From positions 11,262,621-11,326,620 of the forward strand of contig HG738137.1 in the NCBI GenBank assembly GCA_000499405.2: a DNA stretch of 64,000 nucleotides. The letters run 5' to 3'. Source of the stretch: Onchocerca volvulus. Its lineage: Eukaryota > Nematoda > Chromadorea > Rhabditida > Onchocercidae. The translations under genes and the position numbers were made by a program. Below the pieces are notes generated by a model. It was not told the DNA's origin, ran no database searches, and saw nothing but the letters and a program-made list of their open reading frames with translations. Positions 23,486 to 37,100 of the stretch are shown here, piece by piece. The first letter of the stretch is position 1; each line of letters starts with the position of its first letter.

Positions 23486-25313
23486 ATGGACAAGCGTATA
23501 GAATTAGAATTACGAGGTCGGGATCCACCTGAGGTGACCGAATTGAACCTTGACAATTGTCGGGCTACTGCCGTAAGTGGTCTTACGGAGGATTTCAGGA
23601 GTTTAGAAACATTGTCAATGATCAACGTGGGATTAACTTCATTGAAAGTAAGATGTTTTTGTTTCATTTACTTCCACGTAATTTTTTGACAATTAAAAAT
23701 ATTACAATATAGGGTTAGATTGATGTATTTTAAATTTTCTTTTATTTGTCAGGGTTTACCACCATTACCTTCTCTTCAACGATTGGATTTATCGGAAAAT
23801 CGGATTTCCGGTAACCTGGATCAGCTGCTATGTTGCCCGCATATAGAATATCTCAATTTGGCTGGTAATAAAATCAGCGCATTGGAAGTTCTGGAACCAC
23901 TGAAAAAACTTAAGGAATTGAGGTCATTGGATCTTTTTGGCTGTGAATTAGCCACATCTGATGATTACAGGAAAAATGTTTTCGAGGTTCGTTTAGTTTT
24001 TTTTTTTTAGAGCTTACTGTATAATCTAACTGGTAATCATCACATTGAAGAAGTGCAATCTGACAAGCAATAGAGAAGGAAGCGAAAGAAATATAGAAGG
24101 GCTTTTGACAAACCTCAAAAATGGTGCTGTGAGTTTATTTATCGAGCAGAATCCTAAGAAATATCGGCTGTAAATGGCGGTCGATAATTTTGTTCTAAAA
24201 TATAGTTATGAAATCGATGAGTATTATTTTTTACTTTTTGAATTGCATTTTATAAAATTAAGATTATTATTTCGAAATCGAATTATCCATATGATCTTTT
24301 GAAAAATAACAGTTGTACTTGTGCAAATGCTTTTTATCTTCTAAGCTGTTGCTTGAATGGTGGATCGCATATTTGTTAAACTTCGAAACAGCTTTCGATC
24401 ATTCTTAGTCTGTGAGAGAAGAATCTTCATTTAAAGAACCATTTACATAAGTACGGATAATATTTACAGTAACGGAAGTAATTCGCTTAAAAATTATGGA
24501 ATTTTTTCAAGAAAAGCAACTGTTTTTCTTACAGACACTACCTAACCTGAAATATCTCGATGGTTATGACATCAATGATGAGGAAGCAGAATCCGACAGT
24601 GAAATCCTGCAGGAAGGTGGTGATGACGAAGATGACGATGATGGTGTTGGTGATGGACTGGACGATACCGATAATGATGATGAGGGCAATGATGACGAAG
24701 AGGATTCTGATGTTGGTTTGGATTATCTGCAGAGCTCTACTGTAATGCAGGTATCTTTGTTTAACCTTTCATTTTTTTTTACATCTTATCAAGAGAATTT
24801 CTATTTATGAGAGAATGTAAAAAATATGTCTTTTTATGTTGGAAAATTGAAGAGTTTAGATTTATGTTCACTTAGTTTAATTAGATTAACTTGATAGCAA
24901 AAGTAGAAATAATCATCACAGTTTTTGTTTAAGATCACCGAAGACTTTAAGTTCAATTCGTTGGGAAAGTAATAGAAAAGTAATGAAGATTTGTTTCAAG
25001 TCAATTTATGAGATAAAATTCATTGTGATCGATGATTTTTATGAATGGAATGAGAAATATGGTTCCGAATTGAAAAAAAATTAATTAATTAAATTAAGTA
25101 ATTTTCTTTTGGACCACCACCAACTAAAAAAGACTTTTAAATGCAAATGTATTTTAAAAAACACCTATTTGTTTTAAGGATGAAGATGAGACGGAAGATT
25201 TCGCTCCAGGAGATGATGAAGAAACGGATGAAGCAAGCAGTCCACGGGGTATAAAACGGAAACACGAAAAAGATGATGATGAAGATGGTGAAAGTGCAAA
25301 ACGAGAAGCGTAG
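23486..25313 (+). CDS. anp32: ANP32 acidic leucine-rich nuclear phosphoprotein
   Basis: Four exons: 23486-23647, 23753-23986, 24535-24750, 25179-25313, all GT..AG and phase 0. The product is 248 aa, close to human ANP32A (249). It begins [12 protein letters not shown] and has the family LRR pattern [47 protein letters not shown] and [12 protein letters not shown], the LRR cap motif around [11 protein letters not shown], a long Asp/Glu tail (about 155-235) and a C-terminal KRK-type nuclear signal. Known roles: histone chaperone/acetyl-reader, PP2A inhibitor and RNA-export factor in the nucleus. The ATG follows TTTTCAG with no spacer, the classic SL trans-splice arrangement. A poly(A) signal AATAAA is at 25402-25407. 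Confidence 0.97.
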
Positions 25314-25401
25314 AATTACATAGTTTCACTGCAAATGGCGACGTAACATTTTCATTATCGAGAAATCCTATAGAAAGAGGAAATTTTTTAAATATTTAAT
25401 G

Positions 25402-25407
25402 AATAAA
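25402..25407 (+). terminator. Poly(A) signal of ANP32
   Basis: AATAAA 89 bases after the ANP32 stop codon. A second CAATAAAT occurs at about 25500. Confidence 0.6.
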
Positions 25408-25499
25408 TTCTTCCTGTGCGAATTTCCAAAATATTTCGGATATTGGTTGGGATTTCTTGGGCTTGATATGAAGGATTCGTTTTCTTTCCGGTAATAGAG

Positions 25500-28400
25500 C
25501 AATAAATTGCAGGAAAATAGAAAATTGGTACAATCTGTGCCATCACGAATGCAATCTCATTATCTGTTTATTTGTTTGCTGTTGTAAATGCCATTCTTTT
25601 ATTCTTTTCAGAATATATTCCTTGCATTGTTATTCAAAAATGATCTTAAACTTCACGTCCATTTATTCTATTACATTTTTTTGTAAAATTTATCTGTTTC
25701 ATTCTTATGTAATGTTAACCTTATTTATCGATTACAGTGCGTACCTCAATATTTGATATATGATCATGATTACGATTACAATTCAACAATTATTATAATT
25801 ATGCCTGCAATATTTTTTTTCCATGTATTTTTATCCCCTCCTTTTTAAAATTGAACTTTATTAACTCATGGAAGAAACTTTTGATTTTATCCTTTTATTC
25901 CAAAAAATTGATCCATGTTTAGGAAGTTAGCAAAAAAAGGTATTGGAATTTGTTGTCTGTTTTGGTCTTCCAGTTTACTATATTTTAGTGCTTGAAAATT
26001 TCTCCTTAAATCTCAAAGTTTGTCAGATTTTCGCTCTCCTTTTTTTTCTTCACTTTTTCTACGCATTTGCTCCAATGTCTAACATTTATTATCCACTAAA
26101 AGCAAGAGTAATAGATCAAATTACCTTCCGGTTTATATTCCGTGATGAATTATTTTAACATTTTTCCAGAAATATCCAGCTGTTTTTTTTATTCAGAACT
26201 AAAGTTTTTTTTCACAAAGAACTTGTTATTTTGCATAGTATTGTGGTTGAGAGACAGGGTATTAGTTTAAACTTATACCTGATAGTTGTTGGTTGGTTTT
26301 GGGAATCGTGCTGTAATATTTATATTGTTGGAAAGTATCATGCAAAAGTAAAAATACAAGTAGGATATGATCGCTTATTTTTTTCCCTTATTTTGGAAGA
26401 GTTAATTGGATGGCTGAAATTTTAAAGTTAAAATATTATATAATATAGTTTAATGAACGATTGATCTTAAAGTTCTTCATCTGCAGTGATCATTATTGCA
26501 AATATTCACTAGTTATCAAAAGTTTATGATTTTGATGAAAACAAAATATAGTTAAGTTTCAAAAGGACGTTTATTCTTTAAAAATCACAAAAAAATTGAA
26601 TAATTGTTGAGTACTATCAATATGTATTGATGAGAGTGGCATGTTACAAACGATAGAAGAAAGGAACAGTTGTGTTCAATGTTATTTACAAGCGTATTCT
26701 TAACTCTTTATTACACATTTCTTGAAATTCATCAGTTTCTGTTATCTAATAATTTTCCTGTTTATCTTCCTAGTAGAAGCAATCTAATTCGCATTGAATT
26801 TGATAATTTGAATTTTTATAATTATTGAAAGCATTTGATCACAATTTTTTCTCTTTTTACATAGCGTTTTTTCGAATAAAATCACGTTCAATTTTCGAAA
26901 AATCCATACGGAATTGATTCTTTCCAGTAATTAATTCACTGCCATATGGAAATGTGAACATACACGTTTAGAACTCGAAAAATGAGAAAATGGGGAATAG
27001 TATTTCAAAGTTTTAATTTGACAAAAATTCAAATTTAAATGGAGAAATCATAGCTTTGATAATATCATATCTCGATAGAATGAAGCATATTGAAATGAAA
27101 CTGTCAGGAATTCTAATAACTATCATTATCAGATAACTTGGAATAGAAAATGGAAAAATCAGTTTAAAAAAAAAAAAAAAGGAAAAGGATTGTTTTCTTC
27201 ATGTTACTAACAGGTATGAATTATTAGATTTCATTATTTTATGTCAATGTATTTTAAATGTTATATCGAAAGGTCAATTCCCAAGAGGGGAAGCTTTTGA
27301 ATTAATAATTTTTCCCAGGTAAGCAGCTATTTCCAGTACTTTCTGTACTGAGGATCTTACTTTTCAAACTTATAAATAATTGCCTTAATTAAGTGAACAG
27401 GTGGTTTAAATATTTTGAAAAAATGTAGTATTGATTAATTTTTGGGAATAAAACCGATGATAGAGTATTTAATTGGCTAGAATTGTAATTCGTTTTATGC
27501 CTCAATTAGTTTCAATTTCTTTCAAAAAAAAAAAAGAAACAAAAAAAACAGCTGAATATTTTCGTTATAACTTTTACCTGTCATTTTCTTAGATAAATGT
27601 TGCAGCAATTTTATTGGCTAGAAAAATTGACATCATTTTCTTCCGGGCATTGTTCATTCTTATGATTATCATTATCATGAGTTTAGTTTCATGTTTATTC
27701 CTATTTTTGATAGCAGCTGAGATATATCCACACTTTTTTAGATCAGAACTAAGCTAAAACAGTCAATTTCAGAATTCTGAATTTTCCAAAAAACTTCCGA
27801 AAATTTTTCATTCTTTAAATTTTTTGTTGATATAGAAATTGACAATTTTAAAATGAGATAAATGAATTAAGAAATTTATGCCAGTCAAGTTTTGAAATAA
27901 CATTTATATATAGAAATGGATGGTTCAAAATTATTAACTATAAATGGTGTTATTTTAGCTAAAATATTATCAAATTTCGATTATAAATATACCATCTGAA
28001 AATTTTGGAAAATGAACCAGAAATTTCAGAATACCTATAATCAAAGTTATTTTGATTATGGAATGATATCATTGATTCTGTCGAGGGAAGAGGCAGAATG
28101 AATTTCCGAAATATTTTGATCGGAATAATTTTTCAAAGAAATTTTCATATTCTTTTGAATTATAGACAGAATTAAAAAAAAAAAAAAGGAAAGAAAACAT
28201 GATAAATTCTTGCTTTCCACATACAATTATAAACATAGTTTAAGAAGCAACAACTTTTCGTTTCTTTGATTTTGAATTTCCGACACGATGAGAAATATTC
28301 ATCAATTTGTTTAATTCACTTGCAGGAAAAAAAGATCTGATTTTTGATCACAATGTTATCTTTAACATTCTTGTGATTCCAACGGTAAGCTACTTAATCA

Positions 28401-30525
28401 TATTGATTATAAGATAAGCAACAGCTCTAAGAAAACTCTACGAAATTAAAATTAAAATTTGTGAATGGATGACTGGGAAGGCTAATTTTCCCGATCTGCC
28501 AATAAATTTCTTTATATACAATATTTGTACATAAGCCGAAATAAACATATCATTCAATTTTGATGACAATTCTGATAGTGAGATTTTTTTTTAAGGAAAG
28601 ACTTCCGACTCATATTTTTTTACGCCATTATTTTAGGATTGAAGGAGATTCTTTTATCATATCCAAAATGAAGATGCCTGAATACTGCGAAAAGATCATT
28701 ATTAAAAAATCTCACTTCAACTTTGACCGGAAGAAAATTTTTTCACGTCTTCTTTCTTCTTTAGTTTCAAGAACACATTCTAAGTTCAATTTATTTGATC
28801 CCAAAATTTTGGAATCAAATTAAATTACTGAATTCTTTAAACAGGAAAATTTAATCTTTTACAAGCTATTTTTATTTTTTCTTAAAATAATATTAAAGAT
28901 AAACAATGTAAAACAAGATGAAAAAATTAAAGACGATGAAAAACAATGGATGGTAAGGCCAAAATAAGAGTAATATGCTAACATTGTTCATAATTATCAC
29001 ATTTCAACCTCACCCATTCTGTGTTGTTAATTATAACAACAACAATAATCACAGCAAGCATTTAATAGACTACACAATCACATGGCCTATTTGTAAGAGT
29101 TGGATTTTCAGAGAAATATATTTTTAGGAAAAAACAGTTCACTCATACCTTGTTATGAAAATTATTAACTATGCATATTAACACCCAGCTCTCATTACTT
29201 TGATTAAAAATTAAAAAAAGTAACATTGCTCAACCAATCAACGGTATGTTAAAAAATTATAAACTTATTCAATCAAATTTTCGAATATCATTATGTTACT
29301 TCATAGGAAAAGTGCATATCAAGATGGAAAATCAAATCCAACTACTTATTGAGAATACTAATCACTTTTCAAGATACACAGAAAAGAACAGATCCATATA
29401 ATATTCTGCTGGAAAGTTCGTATGAACTATTACTCGTTTAATTCTTTGCATAATGTTGATGAATGGATCATTCAATCTGATCTCACTGAAAATATGACCA
29501 CATATATCGATTTTTCCAAAGATAATTATTAGAAACAACGATTTATATGATTAGTTAGATATACAGTTTTAACTATTTAGTTGCCGAATTGTATTAATCA
29601 GACAAATCAAGACAAGGTAATGTAAACTAAAACTTTTCCAAATAAGTGTTAAAACCAATAAAAACCAAAATGCAACAAATACAACACGGATCACAAAAAT
29701 ACAGTCTTCATGCAAATCTTACAAATTAAAGAATGAAAATGGATCATTGAAATTAAATGTGCCACCAAAAAATGATCTGACAGTTTCCCATTTCATGAAA
29801 ACTCAAACACTACAAATTCATGAAAATTCAAGCGTCGCAAAATTTTGTTTAGATGATGAAAATCATTAAATTTTGATTAGATTTGAGAAAAAAAAAAATA
29901 AATCGTACCAAAACAGTAACTGTTTTTCCTAAAGTACTCAGCATGCATTATTAACATGCAGAATAGTACATGGCAAGTAAAGCAACAACAAATTTTGATG
30001 GCAGGAAAATTGGCTTGTGCATGTATAGCCTACTACTTGCTTCATTCTTAATCAGTACCAGTATAAATTGTAAAGATAGTAAAGAGAACTAAAAAATAAC
30101 TGTTACAATCCAGAAATAAAATATATAATTTGAAAATTAATTTGCATCAATAACTCTTAAGTTTAATGAGCAGTTTAGTCCGCTTGCTAGGATCTAAATA
30201 ATAACTCCAAATAACAATCCTTACATTAAACAAATTATTTCAATTAATAGATGTCAAGAATAATAATTGATAGTAGCTTACTAAATCCATTTTTCAGAGA
30301 AGGTTACTGAATTATAAGACAGCATCAATAAATAGTTTGAAAGAAAGTAAACAAAAAACGTCAGAAAAGAAAAATAACAAAAAACACGGAAATTCAAACA
30401 TTCCAAGAAAAAAAAAATAATGGCAATCGAAATAAAATTACAAAGTTATGCTGCCTCAAACTATCATCTATATTGGAACTACACAGTTTATGACCGGAAA
30501 TCAAAATCCTTCCTTCGAAAGTTTG
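25500..30525. other. Gene desert between ANP32 and MBD2/3
   Basis: About 5 kb in which no exon with matching splice sites and protein-like composition was found on either strand. Open frames at 25943-26425 and 28560-28823 are Phe/Ile/Lys/Asn-rich and unsupported. The two genes converge here, so the stretch contains both 3' UTRs. Confidence 0.6.
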
Positions 30526-30771
30526 TTTATTAAACCAAAAGTATCAAAGCAAGTTGATTTTCATAAGTTAATTTTAGACTGACATCTATTCCAGTCATAA
30601 CCTAGGTAAAATTTTCAATTTAAATGAGTCGCAAAAAACATAATGCCGATAACTTTTGAACATAACAAATTTCGCTCATGAGAAAAGAAAAAACGATGAA
30701 ACAAAATGCTAAAACATCTAAACATTTAATGATTAAATATATGCCTATTCAAACTGAAAGTAAAAAAAGTG

Positions 30772-32810
30772 CTACATGTGAAAATGCTTACGGGCCTCCT
30801 GCAATCTTTTACGCATATCCAAGACATGCCGCTCTTGCTGCTGTATGTCTTGCTCACTGACTGACACAGCCTAAATAAAAATTATCATCTCTGATTTTAA
30901 ACTTATTCACTTTTTAGATATAAATATGAGTTTCCAAAACATATGCTAACTGCTTATCAAAGCTATAATAAACCAAAATAACTTATAGTTCAAATTATAA
31001 ATCAAAATGAATTGTGGTTCAAATCAATTTTCGTATTTTTGAAACTTGCTCAACAACGGCCTTTTTCTTGAATTCAAAACATCAAGAGTGATTTATTTAT
31101 AAATCTTTCAGCATCACAAACTTGTCAGAATTAAATTTAAGATAACTAATGAGCCTTCAGAAACTAGTCTCTGCAAAAGCTATTTCATGGCAATTTTGAA
31201 TGCATTAAGATATATAAAATATCGTCTAACCTCAAATTAATATCTGCTTATACACCAACATTAAATTATCAAACCTGCTGCATTTCAATTTATTTTTGCA
31301 TCTAATCTTTCAATATTGCAATGAATAATTCGATGCAATACTGGCAGATTAACAGAAATGACTGTTTGAGTGATCCTTATTGAAGACAGTTAAAATCCAA
31401 AACTATGCATTTATATATCATTATAGACAATAATTTCTTCTCATTGAAATGGTTAATTTTTAAATCAAGTATGGATTTCTTACTTTTATTGCCCCCTTTA
31501 ACCTATATATTTCACTGTTACCACAAAAAACAATTCTACGATAACAAAACCTCAGAGTTACTTAAAACTAACAACATGCTTATCTTTTCAAATTAGAAAA
31601 CGGTTAGCCAAACCAAATCTCGATCTTTTCGACTTTGCAACAAATAATAAAATTTACTTGAATAAACGGCTGGTCAATATTTGTATTGACTGATGGATTT
31701 GATTCGAGCTGCTTTTTTGTAGCAGTTTGTCCAGTAATAACTGGTGCGCCAAATCCATGCAGCGCAGAGCATAATGATGCTGCCGAACCATCAGTACCAA
31801 TGATTCCTAAAGCCGGCTCCATTTTACCGGCGAGATCCAATCTATGAGTAATATGCTCATTGTCATCAATCGTTATACGGTCGGCATTACAAACTGGTAC
31901 CATCGCACATAGATTTTCTAGTGCTTTAGCCCAATATAACTATAATAAAAAGATAATTTCGTCACAATATATGATATAACCATAAAACCAAAAGAAATAT
32001 AATAAATAAGATTGGATTTGACTTGATCTTAAATAGAATAAGACTTCATAAGAGAAATACAAAGGGAAGTATATCTTCTTATTCACAATAGCAATTTTCT
32101 ATAAAATCAATAAAAAAGTAACAGTAAGAGAAAAAAACAACAATCCTTATTTATTATCCCAAAAATATAATATATAAAGCATCGAGGATATTTATGTTCT
32201 CTATTTATTACTCGAACCATGCCTATATTCATGAGATTCAAAAAAAAAAGTATCGAGAACATATATAATCTCCTATCATTAGTTTGAAAACGTAGATAAG
32301 ATGATATACACTGCATCCGACAAACTGGAAATTTTTATAAATGATAACAAGGTTATCTAAATCGAAGCTTAATTAAAAGTTCTAAAGTTACCTAAATCAA
32401 ACTTGCAAAATAAATTCAAAATTATTTTCTAAGGCTTAAAAAATAACATCAAAGTTATTGAAACTAAAGCTACTAAACAGCATCAAAATTATACAAACCA
32501 AAATCTAACAAATAATATTAAAATTATCTAAATTACTAACCTGTCGTGGTTTATCAGCTTTATTCTTCAAATTACTTGATGCACAAACACGTCGTAACTG
32601 TTCATTGGTGGGGTTCTTCGTTTCACGACTTGTCGTATGCACTAACGTAACGGGTTGCTTGAAGATGGATACCGTTTTACGCCACGGAGCATTCAATGGT
32701 CCATCAAAACCACTTTTTGCAGTTACCGCAACTCCTCGATCTTTGCTGCCTTTCATGCCACGCTTTGTGACCGACAAATTACCCGCTTCGGAGCCTTTTG
32801 TGCGACCCAT
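30772..32810 (-). CDS. mbd-2: MBD2/3-type NuRD subunit lacking the methyl-CpG-binding domain
   Basis: Exons 32810-32541, 31939-31658 and 30870-30772. All junctions are phase 0. Family hallmarks are KTVSIFKQPVTLVHT (human MBD3 has ASIFKQPVTKITN), KADKPRQLYWAKALENL (human EQPRQLFWEKRLQGL), ASLCSALHGFGAPVITGQ (human LLSAVASALHTSSAPITGQ), and a C-terminal coiled-coil VSEQDIQQQERHVLDMRKRL (human DEDIRKQEERVQQVRKKL). These map to the MBD2/3 region that binds other NuRD subunits. Only about 45 Gly/Lys/Ser-rich residues precede the SIFKQP motif, so no MBD fold can be encoded. A TTTCAG acceptor lies 32 nt before the ATG and all frames upstream of the ATG contain stops. The end is ambiguous: the frame stops at TAG 30774-30772, but a strong GTAAGC donor at 30791 could splice to a further short exon. 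AATAAA (minus) is at 30531-30526. Confidence 0.9.
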
Positions 32811-33559
32811 ATGATAAAGAGATTAGTCGTCAAAAGTCAAATCTGAAATCCAACTTGAAATTTAAATTTTGTCTGATTCAATCGATCAGCAATTGTGACC
32901 TTATTTATATATTTATTATACATCATGTCTGATTATTAAAATTCTCTGTCCTCGATCAAATTATTAACTGTAAAACCATTAAGTAAACATAAAGATTAAC
33001 AATGTAAATGTCGAAAAATTCCGAAAGATAGTTTATTATAAGCAAGGAATGTTAAAACTGAAGAAGTGTAAAAACAATTTCTAATGGACCAACAAGGATA
33101 AACATGTTCACCACCAAAACAATAAATAGAAAGGTAAACATGCCTTTCAACAAAACAATAAACAAGTTTACCCCCAAAATGCTCCATTTAATAAATGAAC
33201 AAAGCGAAGTTGGCCAATCATGTGGTGACAAATTGGAGAACAGGAAACAAGGAGGAGCCCCGAAAGAATATAGAAGATTATTTATTATTAATCATTCATA
33301 TTATTCATTTTTTGCTATTTCTTCACTATTCAATTATTTTATTTATCATCGATTAATTGATTTGCTGCAGCAATCTATCATTATTCGAATTCTACGATTC
33401 AAATACTGGAAAAAAATCTAGCAAATTTCATTCGAAAAGATGCAATCTCTATTATTGGGAGCTATCAATTGCTTATTTCATTCCATGGATTAAGAAACTT
33501 TTGAGAATTTACGATAATCGAGGCTGCATCCTTCTCATAATAATCTAGTTAAAACTTAC

Positions 33560-33661
33560 ACCACTTCTAACAGCTACTCCGGAACAGGGACCGAGAGTCC
33601 GCGGTAATCGAGACGAAGTAGATGAAGCAACGAAACATAATGAGACATACACATCTGTATT
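33560..33661 (-). other. Exon-like segment, minus strand, parent gene unknown
   Basis: A 34-codon frame is flanked by a strong TTCTTGCAG acceptor and a GGT|GTAAGT donor, encoding NTDVYVSLCFVASSTSSRLP followed by RTLGPCSGVAVRSG. It is less AT-rich than its surroundings. It cannot join the MBD2/3 exon as coding sequence because every frame between that exon's acceptor and ATG is closed, so it is a 5' UTR exon or belongs to another transcript. Confidence 0.35.
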
Positions 33662-34185
33662 CTGCAAGAAAGAATATTGATTCGAAGCAGGACAGACAAC
33701 TAGCGTACAAATATACACAAAGCAATTGATTGTACCGGAAAGACTTTATGCGATTTGGACGAAATAGCGCATTTACTGAGGAGACAAAGAGGATTAATGA
33801 AAAGATTAGGGAATAAATACATAGATAAGTGTGGGCTGAATAAAACTTCCATTTATAATGACTTTTTTTGATGGCAACAATTCAATTGTTAAGACAACAG
33901 TAGAGAGTATGACGATTAGGTAGGGAACATAGATTAAAAAGATTCAATCATTCAGACATTAATAGAGAGTGCAGTAATTAGAGAGGTAGCATAGATTAAG
34001 AGAAATGGGTTCGTGGTTGAAAGGCCAAAAGTCAATAATTAACAAATTAACAAGATGGCATGAGTGACAGCAAGATTTGATGAAGGGAGACTTTTGGTCG
34101 GTTAGGAGGAGGTTAACGTAGTCGTTCTCCGGAAATATTGCTCCGTTTACGGATTGGTAACCGGAATGTTCTCCTCAGTTACACA

Positions 34186-37100
34186 ATGTTCTGTAACTGT
34201 CCATGCATTCGTTGGGTAAGTAATGAAATCTGATACGTTTTCTATATGAAAACATAAAAAGGTTAAAGCAATTATGAAAGTTTAAAAACAAACCAGAAAA
34301 AAAAACTAATGTTTGATTAAATTAGTTATTAAATTAAATAAATTATTCTCGATTAAAGTAATCAACATTGGAAGTAAAATTGTTTGCGAAAAATGAGTGC
34401 ATTTTTTTTCTTTTTTTTTTTTTTTTTTTTTTTCATCAACGACAAAGAAATATGCTCAATATATGATAATCCAATATGCACATATTGAACGGAAATATCA
34501 GTTATCATCTGGAGAAGAACATTAATCCGGAATTTAATACAATCTAATATAATAAATGGCAGGAATGTGTTACATCATAACAGGAACATAATATGTACAG
34601 GAATGTGTTACATGATGAGAACAAGCGTTACTTCTAGCAAAATAAAGTAGATAAAGATAAAAAAATGCCGTATTTTGCATGTAGCAAAATGCTTACTTAA
34701 TAGCAAAAAGATTGCTGAATTAAAATATTTTACATTTAAGAGAAATAATACAATACCAGTTTTTGCGAACTTCGAGTGTACATGGCAGATTTTTAAGTGT
34801 TTATCTAGAATGTGGCTGTCATTATTTTCGAATAAATTGGAAGAAGTCAAGCGAATTACTAACTGGAGAAAGTTGAAATGTTATTGAATAGCTGTTTTTG
34901 TTATTTGACAATATTTGAAAGAATGTATTGGCAATAAATAATTATCTTATGAAAGATTCTTTTACAGGATAAATTATTCAATACTGTAAGTTCGAGAAAT
35001 AAAGTAAATGTCATCAAGGGCGGAAGTAAATCAGTAATGTTATCTGTTCCGCAAACTTCTCAGGTAGAAATATACATTGTTTTTTGATTTTAAATTCCTA
35101 ATAATTTGAAAATTTGCATAAGTCCCCAACTTTTTCACTCAGTACTTTTTCTCCTTTGGCGCTCAGTTTCCAGTCTTTTTTGTCTTATTTAAAATAATTG
35201 GTAGCTATTCACAGTTGAGGATTTTAATGTTTGTTTTCAGTTATTTCTTTCAATTTATTTGAAATAATATTTTTAAGACCGGGCGTCCGAAAGTTGCCCT
35301 GAAATGTTGTCGAAGCTTAATGGACTGGATCAAATTTACATCAGGCAGAAGTACTGCAGCGAAGATAAAAAGCGGTGTTGATCATGTTGATCTCAGTAAA
35401 CATGCAAGTGTTGATGATTGCTGGATTTTACTCGGTGAAAGAGTAAGTATCAAATATAGAAAATTTCAAATTGTTGAAATGAATCTGCTATTTAGTGTGG
35501 AAATTCTGTTGCAAGAAAAAATAATTGAAGCTTTTAAATGAATTAGAAATTTATTTATTCTAAAGTTCTAATTTTGGTGATGATTTGTTAGGTATACGAT
35601 GTGACAGATTATTTGGTATTTCATCCGGGTGGTGTAGAGCAGTTATTGCGTGCTGCTGGTACGGATGGTACAGATCTTTTCAACAATACGCATGCTTGGG
35701 TTAATTATGATACAATGTTGAAAACTTGCTTTGTTGGAACCTTCATCGGTGACAGACATAAATGTATTTCGTTATGGTTTTTTTTTTTTTTTCACATCTA
35801 ATCTTCAAAATAGATATTGTTGAGACATGATGAGAATAGAGAATTTTGTGAATTTCTGGAAATATAACTTTAACAAGTATAAATCTTATACCTATGCGAA
35901 AAAAATATATATATATATTTCTACTAAACAAAAAGTTTGAAAATTTATTTTCAGTATCCCAGCCGAAAACAACGGATTTTGTTGAAGAAACAAGTTCAGA
36001 CATCGTTAATTTTGAAAAAGCCTGCGTAAGGTATGATATTTCAATGAAAGTTGCTTAATGATCGTTCTTGCATGGACCAGTAAAATGGTTTGATTCTTTC
36101 TTATGTGTAAATGTAAGAGGAAATATCTTACTGGAATTAATCATATTTTCTGTTTTACTAAATATAACTAATTGATGTGGTATAAATAAACAAATATGGC
36201 CAGAACATAACTTAGTATTTATTGGCAATACTTTTTTCAGAAATGCAACTAGGCATTTTACAGTTTTCTCTTTTTCTTCCATTCTCTTTCCAAAAACCAG
36301 AACAGATATATAAAAAATATAGGTGTAACTACCGATGCTATAATTTTCTTCCAAGTGTTTGAATATGATTACTTTCAGGGCAAAAGTTTCTGACGGTCAG
36401 TTACGAGTAAGTTGTTCGAAGTGGGATCAACTGAGGGATGAAAATGTATCTTTGGAATTTGCAGAGAATGTTCTAAGACTCTTGTTGCATTTTTCCTCTG
36501 GTGAAAGAGAGGCGTTACACTGGAGTAAGTTCTGTGTCATTGTTCTGTTGATTTTGTGTTGTACATTTTTACTTTTTATTTTCAATATTCACATTTCAGT
36601 CTCCCAATTTTTTTTTTCATTTGTTCTTTTCTGGTATAAGCAATTTTTCAATATTCAGTTATTTAACACAGTTAACAAGCTATAAGTTTCGAAATTAATC
36701 TTGTTCTCCACCTCACTCATTTAGAATTACATATTCTTGAATTCTGATTTTCTATGCTGTCTTTGATTTTTTATTTTGAATTCATGTCAAGCATTATTTA
36801 ACAAATATCTTTTTTTCTAGAAATACGTTGAGGAACAAAAGATCAGTTGCATTTTTTCCGATAAATGGTCTACAGATGAAAGCACAGAAAAGTTTCATTA
36901 CTATGAACTTTAATTACTTTTTACCAGATATCTTTCAATTTGGTTGCAGCGAACCTATCAGCTACTATTTTCGATGAACCTTTTCGTGTTAGTATTAACG
37001 AAAGAACAATATCTCTGTCATGTAAAGAGAACAATGAAAATATCATTCGTCAGTGGATTTCGGGAACATATCATTATAAACCAAGTATGATTTTTCTTTT

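Noticed and set aside
28560..28823. 87-codon plus-strand frame in the gene desert
   Set aside because: Phe/Ile/Lys-rich, no family motif, and no good paired splice sites or SL site.
32605..32846. Plus-strand frames over the MBD2/3 first exon
   Set aside because: Antisense shadows of a recognised coding exon.
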